A stretch of DNA of 64,000 bases from assembly GCF_014384785.1 (NCBI RefSeq), contig NZ_JACRSU010000003.1, positions 248,001 through 312,000 on the forward strand, read 5' to 3'. This DNA is from Congzhengia minquanensis. Lineage in GTDB: Bacteria; Bacillota; Clostridia; UBA1381; UBA9506. Position numbers and translations under genes: made by a program. Numbering within the stretch: the stretch's first letter is position 1; every line of letters begins with the position of its first letter. Shown here one piece after another: positions 16,505-24,907 of this stretch. The notes beneath the pieces were generated by a model that worked only from the letters and a program-made list of their open reading frames with translations, did no database searches and was not told the DNA's origin.

Positions 16505-16948
16505 TTAAATTCCGTCTGTCACAGTGTTGGATGCATCTTCAAACGGTTGAACGCTCACATATGCCTCGTCTGCCGTGCGAATCATGGAGGCAAGCATTTG
16601 AAATGTTATTTCGGGAACTGTTTCACTGGTTGCAGGCACGTCAATTTCACAAATAACAACCCGGGTGGGATCGAGAGAAAACCTTGCCCATTTATATCTG
16701 CGGTTTAATTCGTTCAAAACTTTAAGGCATTCGACGGCTTTCCCCTCTTGAATTTTTTCAATTCCACATTGAACACTTGCTTCAAATCCGTTTGTATACA
16801 TAAAAATGGCAATGTTAATCGGCTGCAAGTGCTTTCCGTTGAATCCCAAGGTGATGGCATCGGCCTTTCCGGCATAATTTTCAGTTAAGGTAACCTTCAG
16901 TTTTTTCCGTCTGAGAAGTTCTAAAAATTTTTTTGTAGATTGAACCAT
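16505..16948 (-). CDS. YbjN-like domain protein (tentative)
   Basis: 147 residues, no signal peptide or membrane segment. 'FLELLRRKKLKVTLTE', 'PINIAIFMYTNGFEASVQCGI', 'CLKVLNELNRRYKWARFSLD' and 'RVVICEIDVPATSET' follow the order expected for YbjN-like proteins, which share a fold with type III secretion chaperones and have no defined catalytic role. ATG after GGAGAGG. It is convergent with aroB across a shared terminator. The family call is by pattern only. Confidence 0.55.
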   Translation of the reverse strand: MVQSTKKFLELLRRKKLKVTLTENYAGKADAITLGFNGKHLQPINIAIFMYTNGFEASVQCGIEKIQEGKAVECLKVLNELNRRYKWARFSLDPTRVVICEIDVPATSETVPEITFQMLASMIRTADEAYVSVQPFEDASNTVTDGI

Positions 16949-17018
16949 GTCCCTCTCCTTATGCGTTTGCTTTTTTACTGGGCATCATTACCAATTATAT
17001 TATAACGAATAAAAAAAA

Positions 17019-17867
17019 TCAAGTGGCATACGCTTTAATCTGATTCAAATTTTCTTTCACAAACCGAAATCCATCGTCATACATTTTTTTAAGCTTCCTG
17101 GGATCAGATTCCGTTCTGCGCCAGCCTGCGGTGTTTTGTGGGGCAATGATGAAGGCCTTGCCCTCCTGTTCCAGCTCCAGCAAACGGCGGTGGGACTGGT
17201 TGTAGTTTTCTGTTCTTGCCTTTAAAGCCTGTGTGAAAAGCGGATATTTGCGGTATTTAAAAGCTGCAAGCTTCAGCGCAGGCTCTTCTTTTTTTATATA
17301 GTTTTTTTCCCGCGTTAGAATTACCAAATTCTTGGTGCAGCCGTCTGAAAGAGCCTTTTCAATGGGAACAGAGTCGGTAATTCCGCCGTCCATATAGAGA
17401 TTGTTTCCAATTTTTACAGGCTGAAACAAAATCGGCAGCGCGCAGGTGGCAATTAAAACCGCCCAGGATTTATCGTCGCCGGGAATGTTTAAATATTCCG
17501 TCTTTCCTGTGTTCAGGTTTGTTACCGCGGCATAGACGTTTTTGCTGTATTTTTGATATGTATCATAGTCGAACGGGAGATGGACGTTGGGCATATCGTC
17601 AAACACAAATTGAATGTTATAGTAGCTTTTGTTGCTGCGGTTTAGCAAATGGCGCGGTCCCATATACCGTTTGTCGGGAAAATATTTCATTCCGATTTCC
17701 AGGCTGCGCTCTTTTTGGCGCGAAACATACGACACCCCGTTGGCTATTCCGGCAGATGCACCAATGACATAGTCTGCAAAAATGTTTTCCTCCATCAGTG
17801 CGTCCATTGCGCCTACGGAAAAATAGGTTCTGCTGGCGCCGCCCTCCAAAACCAGTCCAAGTTTCAT
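17019..17867 (-). CDS. Patatin-like phospholipase family protein
   Basis: 282 residues, cytoplasmic. The patatin catalytic dyad is present: Ser in 'VIGASAGIANG' (GxSxG) near residue 40 and Asp in 'YMDGGITDSVPI' near 160; the oxyanion-hole glycines are in 'LVLEGGASRTYFSVG'. The closest well-known type is the RssA/YjjU-like bacterial patatin, an acyl hydrolase of uncertain lipid substrate. ATG at 17867 follows AGGAG at 10 bases. Single gene with no clear operon partner. Confidence 0.9.
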   Translation of the reverse strand: MKLGLVLEGGASRTYFSVGAMDALMEENIFADYVIGASAGIANGVSYVSRQKERSLEIGMKYFPDKRYMGPRHLLNRSNKSYYNIQFVFDDMPNVHLPFDYDTYQKYSKNVYAAVTNLNTGKTEYLNIPGDDKSWAVLIATCALPILFQPVKIGNNLYMDGGITDSVPIEKALSDGCTKNLVILTREKNYIKKEEPALKLAAFKYRKYPLFTQALKARTENYNQSHRRLLELEQEGKAFIIAPQNTAGWRRTESDPRKLKKMYDDGFRFVKENLNQIKAYAT

Positions 17868-17986
17868 AAATTGTCAGCTCCTGTTTTTTTCTGTTCATTC
17901 ATTATATCACAAAATTTTGAATAAAAAAAGGGGGGGCGGAAAAAATATGAAAGCAAAGAAAATTTTAAATCAGGAGGTAAAATGTT

Positions 17987-18169
17987 ATGTCACCAAAAGA
18001 ATTGCTTTATGTTGAAGATGTGTTGGGTCACGAAAAACAAATGAAAACTGCCTGCTCAGATTTTGCAAGCCAAATTCAGGACCCGGAGCTGAAAAGTTTT
18101 GTTCAGGGATTATCCTCAAAACACCAGGAAACATTCGGAAAAATTTATAATTTATTATCATCAAACTAA
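17987..18169 (+). CDS. Small CotF-like spore coat protein (60 residues)
   Basis: 60 residues, helical and Gln/Ser/Lys rich. 'ELLYVEDVLGHEKQMKTACSDFASQIQDP' is typical of small clostridial coat-associated proteins that pair with CotF-family proteins. ATG 17987 is eight bases after GGAGGT; the ATG at 17982 is in another frame and gives only a 17-residue peptide. It is followed after 16 bases by a CotF-like gene. Its localisation to the spore is inferred from the family. Confidence 0.7.
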   Translation: MSPKELLYVEDVLGHEKQMKTACSDFASQIQDPELKSFVQGLSSKHQETFGKIYNLLSSN

Positions 18170-18185
18170 TTAAGGAGGTATTTAC

Positions 18186-18434
18186 ATGGAAGACAGAGTC
18201 ATTATGGATAACATTTTAACCGCAACAAAGGGCGCGTGCGATTTACTGATGCACGGCACCATAGAATCGTCTACGCCCGCAGTGCACAGCGCATTTAAAA
18301 TGTCGCTGGACGAATGCTTGGCAATGCAGAACGAAATTTATACAAAAATGTCTGATAAAGGCTGGTATCCCCAGGAAAAAGCAGAGCAGCAGAAAATTGA
18401 TCAGGCAAAACAAAAGTTTAACAGCATGCAATAA
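18186..18434 (+). CDS. CotF-family spore coat protein
   Basis: 82 residues. 'DNILTATKGACDLLMHGTIESST' then 'MSLDECLAMQNEIYTKMSDKGWYPQEKAEQQKID' fits the helical CotF/spore coat family (the 'KGWY' turn is characteristic). Start ATG after AGGAGG. It forms a two-gene unit with the upstream 60-residue protein and ends at a strong terminator. Likely expressed in the mother cell, but no sporulation promoter could be assigned with confidence. Confidence 0.8.
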   Translation: MEDRVIMDNILTATKGACDLLMHGTIESSTPAVHSAFKMSLDECLAMQNEIYTKMSDKGWYPQEKAEQQKIDQAKQKFNSMQ

Positions 18435-18435
18435 A

Positions 18436-18476
18436 AAATATGCCCGGGGCAAACCTGCCCCCGGGCATATTTTATT
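18436..18476. terminator. Terminator after the coat protein genes
   Basis: AAAATATGCCCGGGG pairs with CCCCGGGCATATTTT around a short loop; T-rich on both sides, so it can also serve the convergent deacetylase gene. Confidence 0.85.
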
Positions 18477-18478
18477 AT

Positions 18479-19330
18479 TTAATATCGCTTTAAAGCTTCA
18501 AACCGGTAGCCCTCGCCCTGAAAATATTCAATCAGACCGGGAAGCGCGTCAGCCGTAGCCTGCTTTGCTCCAGCGTCGTGCATTAAAATGGTAAGCGAAT
18601 CCGACCCGGAGGATTTTGCTGTTTTTTTCGCTTTTTCAATTAAATTAGCTGGAACCGGACTCCTGGTTTCCGCATCGCCCGTTAAACAGTTCCAGTTTAC
18701 AAACGGAACATTTTCCTCAATTAAAACATTTTTAAATTCTGCCCGCTGCTCCCGGAACGCCCCCCCTGGGAAACGAAAAATATTGGTAAAAGCGTCTTCT
18801 CCCACAATGTTTGTTAAAACGTCTTTTGCTTTGTTCACTTCTTCTCTAAAATTTTCTAAGCTTCCATACACATAGCTGTAATCGTGGGAATAGGTGTGGC
18901 TGGCAATGGTGTGTCCCTCGTCGGCCGCACGTTTCACTGTGTCTGGATACTGCTCCGCATTTTTTGCAATAATGAAAAACGTTGCTTTTACATTATATTG
19001 TTTTAAAATATCTAATATTTGCGGCGTTACTTTGGCGGAAGGGCCATCGTCAAAGGTGAGGTAAACTACCTTGTCACCGGCCTGAGGAGGGTAAATTTCA
19101 AAATAGTCGGCCGATGGGGTGCCGTCGGGCTGCACACAGCGCCGCACTTGATATTCGGGCAGCAGGACCGCCTCATATGTATAATCGGCCCCGCGGAGCG
19201 ACTTGTCGTGCCGGTTCATGCAGGAGCTAAGGCCTGCGATAACCCAGACTATAATAACAAGCAAAACCAAAACCAGAACAGTGTGCTTGTTTGGTTTAAA
19301 CGAATATTTTTTTCTTCTTCTAACGGCCAT
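18479..19330 (-). CDS. Membrane-anchored polysaccharide deacetylase (peptidoglycan GlcNAc deacetylase type)
   Basis: 283 residues from ATG 19330 (AAGGAG upstream). A basic N-terminus precedes one membrane segment at about 18-38 ('TVLVLVLLVIIVWVIAGL'). The NodB domain has 'VVYLTFDDGPSAKVTP' (catalytic Asp and metal Asp), 'ASHTYSHDYSYV' (metal His residues), 'IFRFPGGAFRE' and 'LMHDAG' (catalytic His). It acts outside the membrane on cell-wall glycan, probably peptidoglycan N-acetylglucosamine, which lowers lysozyme sensitivity. Convergent with the coat genes and divergent from a PdaA-like lipoprotein. Confidence 0.88.
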   Translation of the reverse strand: MAVRRRKKYSFKPNKHTVLVLVLLVIIVWVIAGLSSCMNRHDKSLRGADYTYEAVLLPEYQVRRCVQPDGTPSADYFEIYPPQAGDKVVYLTFDDGPSAKVTPQILDILKQYNVKATFFIIAKNAEQYPDTVKRAADEGHTIASHTYSHDYSYVYGSLENFREEVNKAKDVLTNIVGEDAFTNIFRFPGGAFREQRAEFKNVLIEENVPFVNWNCLTGDAETRSPVPANLIEKAKKTAKSSGSDSLTILMHDAGAKQATADALPGLIEYFQGEGYRFEALKRY

Positions 19331-19488
19331 TTCCCACACTCCTTGCTGCAAACGTCACAAATTGTAGATTTTCCATTCTTTATGTTTATTATACATGATA
19401 ATTGTTACACATTAGTTAAGTTACGTTTAAATTTAAGAATTTTTTTTTAGCAGAAGCATATAAATATAAAAAAACCTTTGGAGCATGA

Positions 19489-20349
19489 ATGATGAATAAA
19501 AAGCTAATACTAATTTTAATGTCAATGGTTTTGTTATTGAGCGGCTGCACATCGAAAAGCGTTTTTAAAAACGAGATAACAGAAGATATAACGCCTGTTG
19601 CGGTGAATGTGCCGGCAGAGCTGAATCCGGGCAAATACAGCGAACTGCCCAATGAAAAAAACGGCTGGGGACTGAAAAAAAATAAAAATGCACCGCCGGA
19701 AATTCCTGCAAAAACAGTTGAAATTTTAAACAAATATGGTGCGGTTTACAAAGACAGCGAGCCTCATGCGTTATACCTCACGTTCGACGAGGGCTATGAA
19801 AACGGTTACACGCCGAAAATTTTAGACGTGTTAAAGGAAAACGAGGTTCCGGCCGCATTTTTTGTCACCGGTCCATATATTAAAAATCAGCCGGAATTGA
19901 TAAAGCGCATGGTGGACGAGGGGCATATTGTTGGCAACCATACGATTAACCATCCCAGCATGCCGGACGTAAAAAGCGCGGAAAAGCTGAAAAACGAAAT
20001 TGTTGGGCTGGCCAACAGCTTTACAGAACTAACGGGACAGGAAATGAAATTTTTCCGCCCGCCCATGGGGGAATATTCCGAACGGACGCTGAGTCTGACT
20101 CAGGATTTGGGCTACACCAGCGTATTCTGGAGTTTTGCGTATAAAGACTGGGACGTAAAAAATCAAAAGGGAACAGATTATGCTTATTCCCAGATAATGG
20201 ACGGCGTGCACGACGGGGCAATTTTGTTGCTCCATGCTGTTTCAGAAAATAATGCCAATATATTAGACAAAGTGATAAAAGACTTAAAAACAGCAGGATA
20301 CCGGTTTAAATCGTTGGATGAATTTGGAAATCATGTAAATAATAATTAG
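19489..20349 (+). CDS. PdaA-like polysaccharide deacetylase, lipoprotein
   Basis: 286 residues. A lipobox 'MVLLLSGCTSKS' near residue 20 marks a lipoprotein. 'LYLTFDEGYENGYTPKILDVL' is the hallmark of PdaA, the muramic delta-lactam N-deacetylase of the spore cortex, with Glu in place of the second Asp. 'VGNHTINHPSMPD' holds the metal His residues and 'FFRPPMGEYSERTLS' the arginine motif; 'LLLHAVSEN' holds the last His. In spores it prepares muramic acid for lactam formation needed in germination. Position just upstream of spoIVB supports a sporulation role. ATG 19489 or 19492. Confidence 0.9.
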   Translation: MMNKKLILILMSMVLLLSGCTSKSVFKNEITEDITPVAVNVPAELNPGKYSELPNEKNGWGLKKNKNAPPEIPAKTVEILNKYGAVYKDSEPHALYLTFDEGYENGYTPKILDVLKENEVPAAFFVTGPYIKNQPELIKRMVDEGHIVGNHTINHPSMPDVKSAEKLKNEIVGLANSFTELTGQEMKFFRPPMGEYSERTLSLTQDLGYTSVFWSFAYKDWDVKNQKGTDYAYSQIMDGVHDGAILLLHAVSENNANILDKVIKDLKTAGYRFKSLDEFGNHVNNN

Positions 20350-20405
20350 TATTTATATGCTCCTGCGGTCAATAATAAACATGCAGACCAAAAGGGAGTG
20401 ATGAA

Positions 20406-21620
20406 TTGCGGGCACATACGAAAAAGCGGGTTCAGACGTTTTTCATTTTTTTAATCATTACGGCAACAGCAATGTTCGTCGAATGTGACGTCTATTTTCC
20501 CGACAAAATTAAAATATTCTACGGCGAAAATATTGATGTGCGGGAGGGTTCACCGTACACTGTTCATATAGCTGCCTCAGGCACAATGGAAGCAAACGGC
20601 GAATATGACGCCGCGGTTAAACTGTTCGGCTTAATTCCGGTTAAAAATGTGGAAGTTGATGTTTTGCCGGCCACCGAAATAGTTCCCGGCGGAAAAACCA
20701 TTGGAATTAAGCTGTTTACCCGGGGGCTGATGTGTGTGGGGACAGAAAAGCTGACAGGAGAAGGCGGGCAAACCATAGACGCGTTGAAAGATGCGGATAT
20801 TAAAAATGCCGACATGATTATGCGGGTAAACGGTGCAGAGCTGCACACAGTTGAGCAGTTTGGAAAAATTGTGTCGGAGTCGGAAGGCAAGCCTCTGACG
20901 CTCTCGGTGGAACGCAGCGGAGAACAGATGGAAAAAACCTTGACGCCGGTGAAAACAAAGGACGGCTATAAGCTTGGCATTTGGGTGCGCGACTCTACAG
21001 CGGGAATTGGAACATTAACGTTCGTAGATAAAAAGACCAATTTATATGGTGCATTGGGACACCCAATAACAGATGTAGACACAGGTGCACTGATGCCGGT
21101 GGAGCAGGGCAGCATTTCGGATACGAAAATTGTTGACGTGAAAAAGGGACAGCGGGGTGAACCGGGGGAACTGTGCGGCCTGTTTGATCAGAGCGGTGCA
21201 GACCGGGGCGTGATCATGAAAAACACGACGCAGGGCATTTACGGCGTTATAGAAAGCGGATATGACGTGGGTGTGTCGCAGGAACCGGTTCCTGTGGCAT
21301 CGAAAGCTCAGGTTCACACCGGGAAAGCGGAAATTTATGCAAACGTGGAAGACAACAAGGTAGAAAAATTTGAAGTGGAAATTGTGAAAATTATGAAACA
21401 CGCGGTGGACGATAAAAACATGGTGGTAAACGTTACCGACAAACGGCTGATTGATAAAACGGGGGGCATCGTCCAGGGAATGAGCGGAAGCCCAATCTTG
21501 CAGGACGGAAAAATTATCGGCGCCGTAACCCACGTGTTTGTGAACGACCCAAAACGGGGATATGGTGTGTTTATTGAAAATATGCTGGAGAATTTAAACG
21601 AAATTAATAAGGTGCAGTAA
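20406..21620 (+). CDS. spoIVB: SpoIVB sporulation serine peptidase
   Basis: 404 residues. One N-terminal membrane segment (about 10-26), a PDZ domain near 125-190 ('MIMRVNGAELHTVEQFGKIV'), then the S55 peptidase domain: 'GIGTLTFVDKKTNLYGALGHPITD' with the catalytic His, and 'VQGMSGSPILQDGKIIGAVTHV' with the nucleophile Ser. SpoIVB is secreted into the intermembrane space of the forespore and triggers pro-sigmaK processing. The start is TTG at 20406, seven bases after GGGAG; an ATG at 20401 is in another frame. In most spore formers spo0A follows spoIVB; here it does not. Confidence 0.95.
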   Translation: MRAHTKKRVQTFFIFLIITATAMFVECDVYFPDKIKIFYGENIDVREGSPYTVHIAASGTMEANGEYDAAVKLFGLIPVKNVEVDVLPATEIVPGGKTIGIKLFTRGLMCVGTEKLTGEGGQTIDALKDADIKNADMIMRVNGAELHTVEQFGKIVSESEGKPLTLSVERSGEQMEKTLTPVKTKDGYKLGIWVRDSTAGIGTLTFVDKKTNLYGALGHPITDVDTGALMPVEQGSISDTKIVDVKKGQRGEPGELCGLFDQSGADRGVIMKNTTQGIYGVIESGYDVGVSQEPVPVASKAQVHTGKAEIYANVEDNKVEKFEVEIVKIMKHAVDDKNMVVNVTDKRLIDKTGGIVQGMSGSPILQDGKIIGAVTHVFVNDPKRGYGVFIENMLENLNEINKVQ

Positions 21621-21627
21621 AAGAAGA

Positions 21628-21662
21628 AAAGGGCCGCTAAGGGATTATTAGCGGCCCTTTAT
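21628..21662 (+). terminator. spoIVB terminator
   Basis: AAAGGGCCGCTAA and TTAGCGGCCCTTT form a perfect 13-base stem ending in T-rich sequence. Confidence 0.9.
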
Positions 21663-21668
21663 TTTAGG

Positions 21669-21786
21669 GGTGACGTACCGCAGCCCGGTTATGGGGGGGG
21701 AAAGCCGCGGCACGTCGGGGGATTATACAGTTGTCCGCCTTTGACGGACAGAAACACCTATTTTTAGATACTTTTGTCTGTCAAAG
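21669..21786 (+). ncRNA. Possible structured RNA region with alternative hairpins
   Basis: Between spoIVB and the XRE gene. GACGTACCGC (21672-21681) pairs with GCGGCACGTC (21707-21716) with one mismatch around a G-rich loop. CTTTGACGGACAGAAA (21739-21754) pairs along its length with TTTTGTCTGTCAAAG (21772-21786) if two G-U pairs are allowed. TGTCCG (21732-21737) can instead pair with CGGACA (21745-21750), which excludes the longer stem. No T run follows. The sequence matches no RNA family that I know. Confidence 0.4.
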
Positions 21787-21825
21787 AATAAAAAAGATGC
21801 CCTTTACATATAGTATATCATAGTT

Positions 21826-21857
21826 GCAAGCTAATGGCAAGCTTTATTTTGCAAATT
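21826..21857. promoter_or_regulatory. Direct repeats, candidate operator of the XRE gene
   Basis: GCAAGCT occurs at 21826-21832 and again at 21837-21843, exactly 11 bases (one helical turn) apart, with a weaker copy GCAAATT at 21851-21857, just upstream of the XRE regulator. Confidence 0.4.
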
Positions 21858-21890
21858 TTGTGTTAGCATTTTATGTAAAGAGGTGATGTC

Positions 21891-22142
21891 ATGAAAGACA
21901 GAGAAGAATATTACAAAATTATCGGCAGGAACATTGCTTTTTTTCGTAAGAGAAAGCATCTTACACAGGTTGGACTTTCTATGAAAGCGAATGTTTCAAG
22001 AACGCATATTAGTCATCTCGAAGCGAAAAATGTTAACAAAGCACCGTCTTTAGACATGCTGTTCCATCTCTGCGAAATTTTAGAGATTGAGCCATATCAG
22101 TTGTTTATTGAACAAGACGAGGAAAAAGAGAAGAAAAAGTAA
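21891..22142 (+). CDS. XRE-family helix-turn-helix regulator
   Basis: 83 residues, almost entirely a Cro/C1-type helix-turn-helix: 'IGRNIAFFRKRKHLTQVGLSMKANVSRTHISHLE' followed by 'PSLDMLFHLCEILEIEPYQLF', and a short charged Lys/Glu tail. ATG after AGAGGTGATG. It stands alone and may be autoregulated through direct repeats upstream. Targets are unknown. Confidence 0.9.
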   Translation: MKDREEYYKIIGRNIAFFRKRKHLTQVGLSMKANVSRTHISHLEAKNVNKAPSLDMLFHLCEILEIEPYQLFIEQDEEKEKKK

Positions 22143-22147
22143 ATCAA

Positions 22148-22190
22148 AAACACCGCTTTCCGTTTGAAACGGAAAGCGGTGTTTGTATTT
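22148..22190. terminator. Bidirectional terminator between XRE and acyl-CoA synthetase genes
   Basis: AAACACCGCTTTCCGTTT pairs with AAACGGAAAGCGGTGTTT; the two convergent genes end on either side. Confidence 0.9.
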
Positions 22191-24715
22191 TATGCGGTTT
22201 CTATGGAATTTGCTTTTTGTAAATTTAATTTTTCCACAGCCCAGTCGCGCATTTTATATTTTAAAATTTTACCGGCGGCGTTCATAGGAAACTCGTCAAC
22301 AAAAGCAACATAGCTTGGAACCTTGTGTTTCGCCATGTGATCTAATACATATTGCTTCATTTCGTCTTCGGTGGACTCTTCGCCCGGTTTTAAAATGACA
22401 CAGGCCATAATTTCCTCGCCATACTGCTCGCTGGGAACGCCGATTACCTGAACGTCCTGCACTTTCGGGTGTGTATAAATAAAGTCTTCAATTTCTTTCG
22501 GATAAATGTTTTCGCCGCCGCGAATAATCATGTCTTTAATACGGCCGGTAATTTTATAGTTTCCGTCCGGCAGTCTTCTTGCCAGGTCGCCGGTGTGAAG
22601 CCAGCCGTTTTCGTCAATTGCCGCATCGGTGGCTTCAGGCATTTTGTAATATCCCTTCATGATGTTATAGCCCCGGGCCACAAATTCTCCGTCAACGTCG
22701 TCAGGCAGGTCTTCATAGGTTTCAGGGTCTACAATTTTACATTCCACGCCATACATCGCCCGGCCAACGGTGTTTACCCGGGTTTCCAGCGAGTCGTCCG
22801 TCCAGCTCATGGTGCAGCCCGGCGACGCCTCTGTCTGCCCGTAGGTAATACAAATTTCCGACATGTGCATTTTGTTTACAACATCTTCCATAACTTTAAC
22901 CGGGCAGGGACTTCCCGCCATAATGCCTGTTCTCATGTAAGAAAAGTCGGTCTTTTCAAAGTCTTCATGCCCCAGCATGGCAATGAACATGGTGGGAACG
23001 CCGTGAAATGCCGTAATTTTTTCCTTGTTTATGCAGGCAAGCGAGCGCCGCGGCGAGAACATGGGCATAGGCGACATGGTAGTGCCGTGGGTCATAGAAG
23101 CCGTCATAGCCAGCACCATGCCGAAGCAATGGAACATGGGCACCTGAATCATCATTCTGTCTGCAGTGGACAAATCCATGCAGTCGCCAATTGCCTTGCC
23201 GTTGTTCACCACGTTGTAGTGGGTGAGCATAACACCCTTGGGGAACCCGGTTGTGCCGGAGGTATATTGCATGTTGCAAACATCATGTTTGTCAATCTGT
23301 GCGCGCCGGCGGTGAACTTCTTCAATTGGTGTTTTCTGCGCCATTGCAATGGCTTCATCCCAGGAATAACAGCCCGGCTGCTTGCTGTCAACCGTAATGA
23401 TGTTTTTCAAGCACGGCAATTTTTTCGATTTTAACTCGCCCGGCTGGCTTGTTTCCAGCTCGGGACACAAGGTTTTTATAATTTCAACATAGTCGGAGTC
23501 TTTGCATTTATCAATCATAACCAGCGTGTGGGTGTCAGACTGGCGGAGCAAATATTCCGCTTCATGCACTTTATATGCGGTGTTCACCGTTACCAAAACC
23601 GCGCCGATGGTGGACGTAGCCCAAAACGTAATATACCATGCGGGAACATTTGTTGCCCAAATGGCAACATGGTCGCCCTTTTTCACGCCCATGGAAATGA
23701 GGGCGCGGGCAAAGGTATAGACGTCTTCCCGGAACTGGGGATAGGTTCTGGTGTAGTCCAGCTCTGTGTAACGGAATGCAAATTGTTCGGGAAACTCATC
23801 GCAAATCCGGTCTAACACGTCGGGGAACGTGCAGTCAATTAAATGCTCTTTCGGCCAGGGGAATTTTCCGGTTTTGGCCTTGTTGTCATAAAGCTTGTGG
23901 GGCTCTCCCACCATGTAGTCTGACATGAAAGTAGCAAATGCAGGGAACACCACGGCCGCGTCTTCTAAGTTTTTGTTCCAGCGTTTTACCCACTCTAACG
24001 ACACATAGTCGTCGTAACCGGAGATTTTTAACTGGTCTAAAATCTCAACAACCGGCACGTCGCCGTCGCCCAGAATTTTATATTGCACTGTGCCGTCCCC
24101 GTTCATCACCGAGTCCTTAATGTGCACATATTTGGTATATTTCCCAATGTTTGCAATGGTTTGCTCCGGCGTTTCATGGAAAAACCGGAACGGGTGGTGA
24201 ATATCCCACAAAACCTGCACGTGGGAATTATCAACCGTTTCGATTATTTTTTTCAGGCGCGCGGTGTCTGCATACACACCGGAGGTTTCCACCAGCAGGC
24301 AAATGTTCTTTTCCTCTGCCGCCGGAATTAAGCGGCGCAGCAGACGGATTACACGCTCGTCGTCAATTTCGCCTCTGGGATCCGGGTTTAAATCGCCCAA
24401 AATTCTGACATATTTACAGTCCAATTTTGACGCTAAATCGATATAGTCAAATCCTTCTTTTAGCGCTTCGTTTTCGTCGTCTGTTCCGCCGAGGTAGCAG
24501 GAGGAGGCCAGACAGGAGATGGAAAGGTTTAGCTTTTCTAAGTTATTTAAAGTTTTTGTTAGCTGCGCATCTGTAAAGGGACGCGCTTTTAATAGATTCA
24601 TTTCATTTTCAAGGCCGCGAAGCTCAATGCCGTTATACCCTAAATCCTTTGCCATAATGTAGATGTCATTCCAAGACCACTCGGGACATCCGACGGTTGA
24701 AAATGCAATTTTCAT
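22190..24715 (-). CDS. Fusion of sugar-phosphate-isomerase-like TIM barrel and acyl-CoA synthetase
   Basis: 841 residues from ATG 24715 (GGAG ten bases upstream; TTG at 24721 is possible). Residues 1-275 form a xylose-isomerase-like TIM barrel with metal-ligand candidates in 'CLLVETSGV', 'VQVLWDIHHPF', 'YVHIKDSV' and 'YVSLEWV'. Residues 285-841 are an AMP-forming acyl-CoA synthetase: 'MQYTSGTTGFPKGVMLTHYN' (P-loop), 'ITYGQTEASPG', 'WLHTGDLARRLPDGNYKITGRIKDMII', and the catalytic Lys of 'NAAGKILKYKM'. The synthetase part activates a carboxylic acid as acyl-CoA. The barrel might isomerise or epimerise a sugar or polyol. How the two activities relate is not known. No frameshift or stop separates them. 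Confidence 0.85.
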   Translation of the reverse strand: MKIAFSTVGCPEWSWNDIYIMAKDLGYNGIELRGLENEMNLLKARPFTDAQLTKTLNNLEKLNLSISCLASSCYLGGTDDENEALKEGFDYIDLASKLDCKYVRILGDLNPDPRGEIDDERVIRLLRRLIPAAEEKNICLLVETSGVYADTARLKKIIETVDNSHVQVLWDIHHPFRFFHETPEQTIANIGKYTKYVHIKDSVMNGDGTVQYKILGDGDVPVVEILDQLKISGYDDYVSLEWVKRWNKNLEDAAVVFPAFATFMSDYMVGEPHKLYDNKAKTGKFPWPKEHLIDCTFPDVLDRICDEFPEQFAFRYTELDYTRTYPQFREDVYTFARALISMGVKKGDHVAIWATNVPAWYITFWATSTIGAVLVTVNTAYKVHEAEYLLRQSDTHTLVMIDKCKDSDYVEIIKTLCPELETSQPGELKSKKLPCLKNIITVDSKQPGCYSWDEAIAMAQKTPIEEVHRRRAQIDKHDVCNMQYTSGTTGFPKGVMLTHYNVVNNGKAIGDCMDLSTADRMMIQVPMFHCFGMVLAMTASMTHGTTMSPMPMFSPRRSLACINKEKITAFHGVPTMFIAMLGHEDFEKTDFSYMRTGIMAGSPCPVKVMEDVVNKMHMSEICITYGQTEASPGCTMSWTDDSLETRVNTVGRAMYGVECKIVDPETYEDLPDDVDGEFVARGYNIMKGYYKMPEATDAAIDENGWLHTGDLARRLPDGNYKITGRIKDMIIRGGENIYPKEIEDFIYTHPKVQDVQVIGVPSEQYGEEIMACVILKPGEESTEDEMKQYVLDHMAKHKVPSYVAFVDEFPMNAAGKILKYKMRDWAVEKLNLQKANSIETA

Positions 24716-24750
24716 GTTCAAATCACTCCATAACTTAAAATAATTTAGAA

Positions 24751-24764
24751 TTACCTTTCGGTAA
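24751..24764. promoter_or_regulatory. Small palindrome upstream of the fusion gene
   Basis: TTACC-TTTC-GGTAA lies 36 bases upstream of the ATG at 24715, in the place of a repressor operator; the form is like TetR-family sites. No such regulator is in the window. Confidence 0.3.
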
Positions 24765-24866
24765 GTTACATATTAGCATTTACAAAGTCAATAGTCAACA
24801 TATTTTTTGTGAAAAACAAGATGAATGAATAAAAAAGAGCAAAAAAACGCAAATTTGAGTAAAAAG

Positions 24867-24899
24867 AAAACCGGCTAATTAGCCGGTTTTAATTTTTTT
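24867..24899. terminator. Terminator downstream of veg
   Basis: A perfect 24-base palindrome (AAAACCGGCTAA and complement) with T runs on both sides, between the convergently read ends of veg and the upstream region of the fusion gene. Confidence 0.85.
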
Positions 24900-24907
24900 G
24901 TAAATAG

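Noticed and set aside
17982..17986. ATG three bases closer to GGAGGT upstream of the first coat protein
   Set aside because: It reads a 17-codon frame ending in a stop; the ATG at 17987 gives the conserved protein.
22469..23434. 321-codon open frame on the plus strand opposite the acyl-CoA synthetase
   Set aside because: It is antisense to clear synthetase motifs, rich in His/Asn/Arg as mirror frames are, and has no ribosome binding site.
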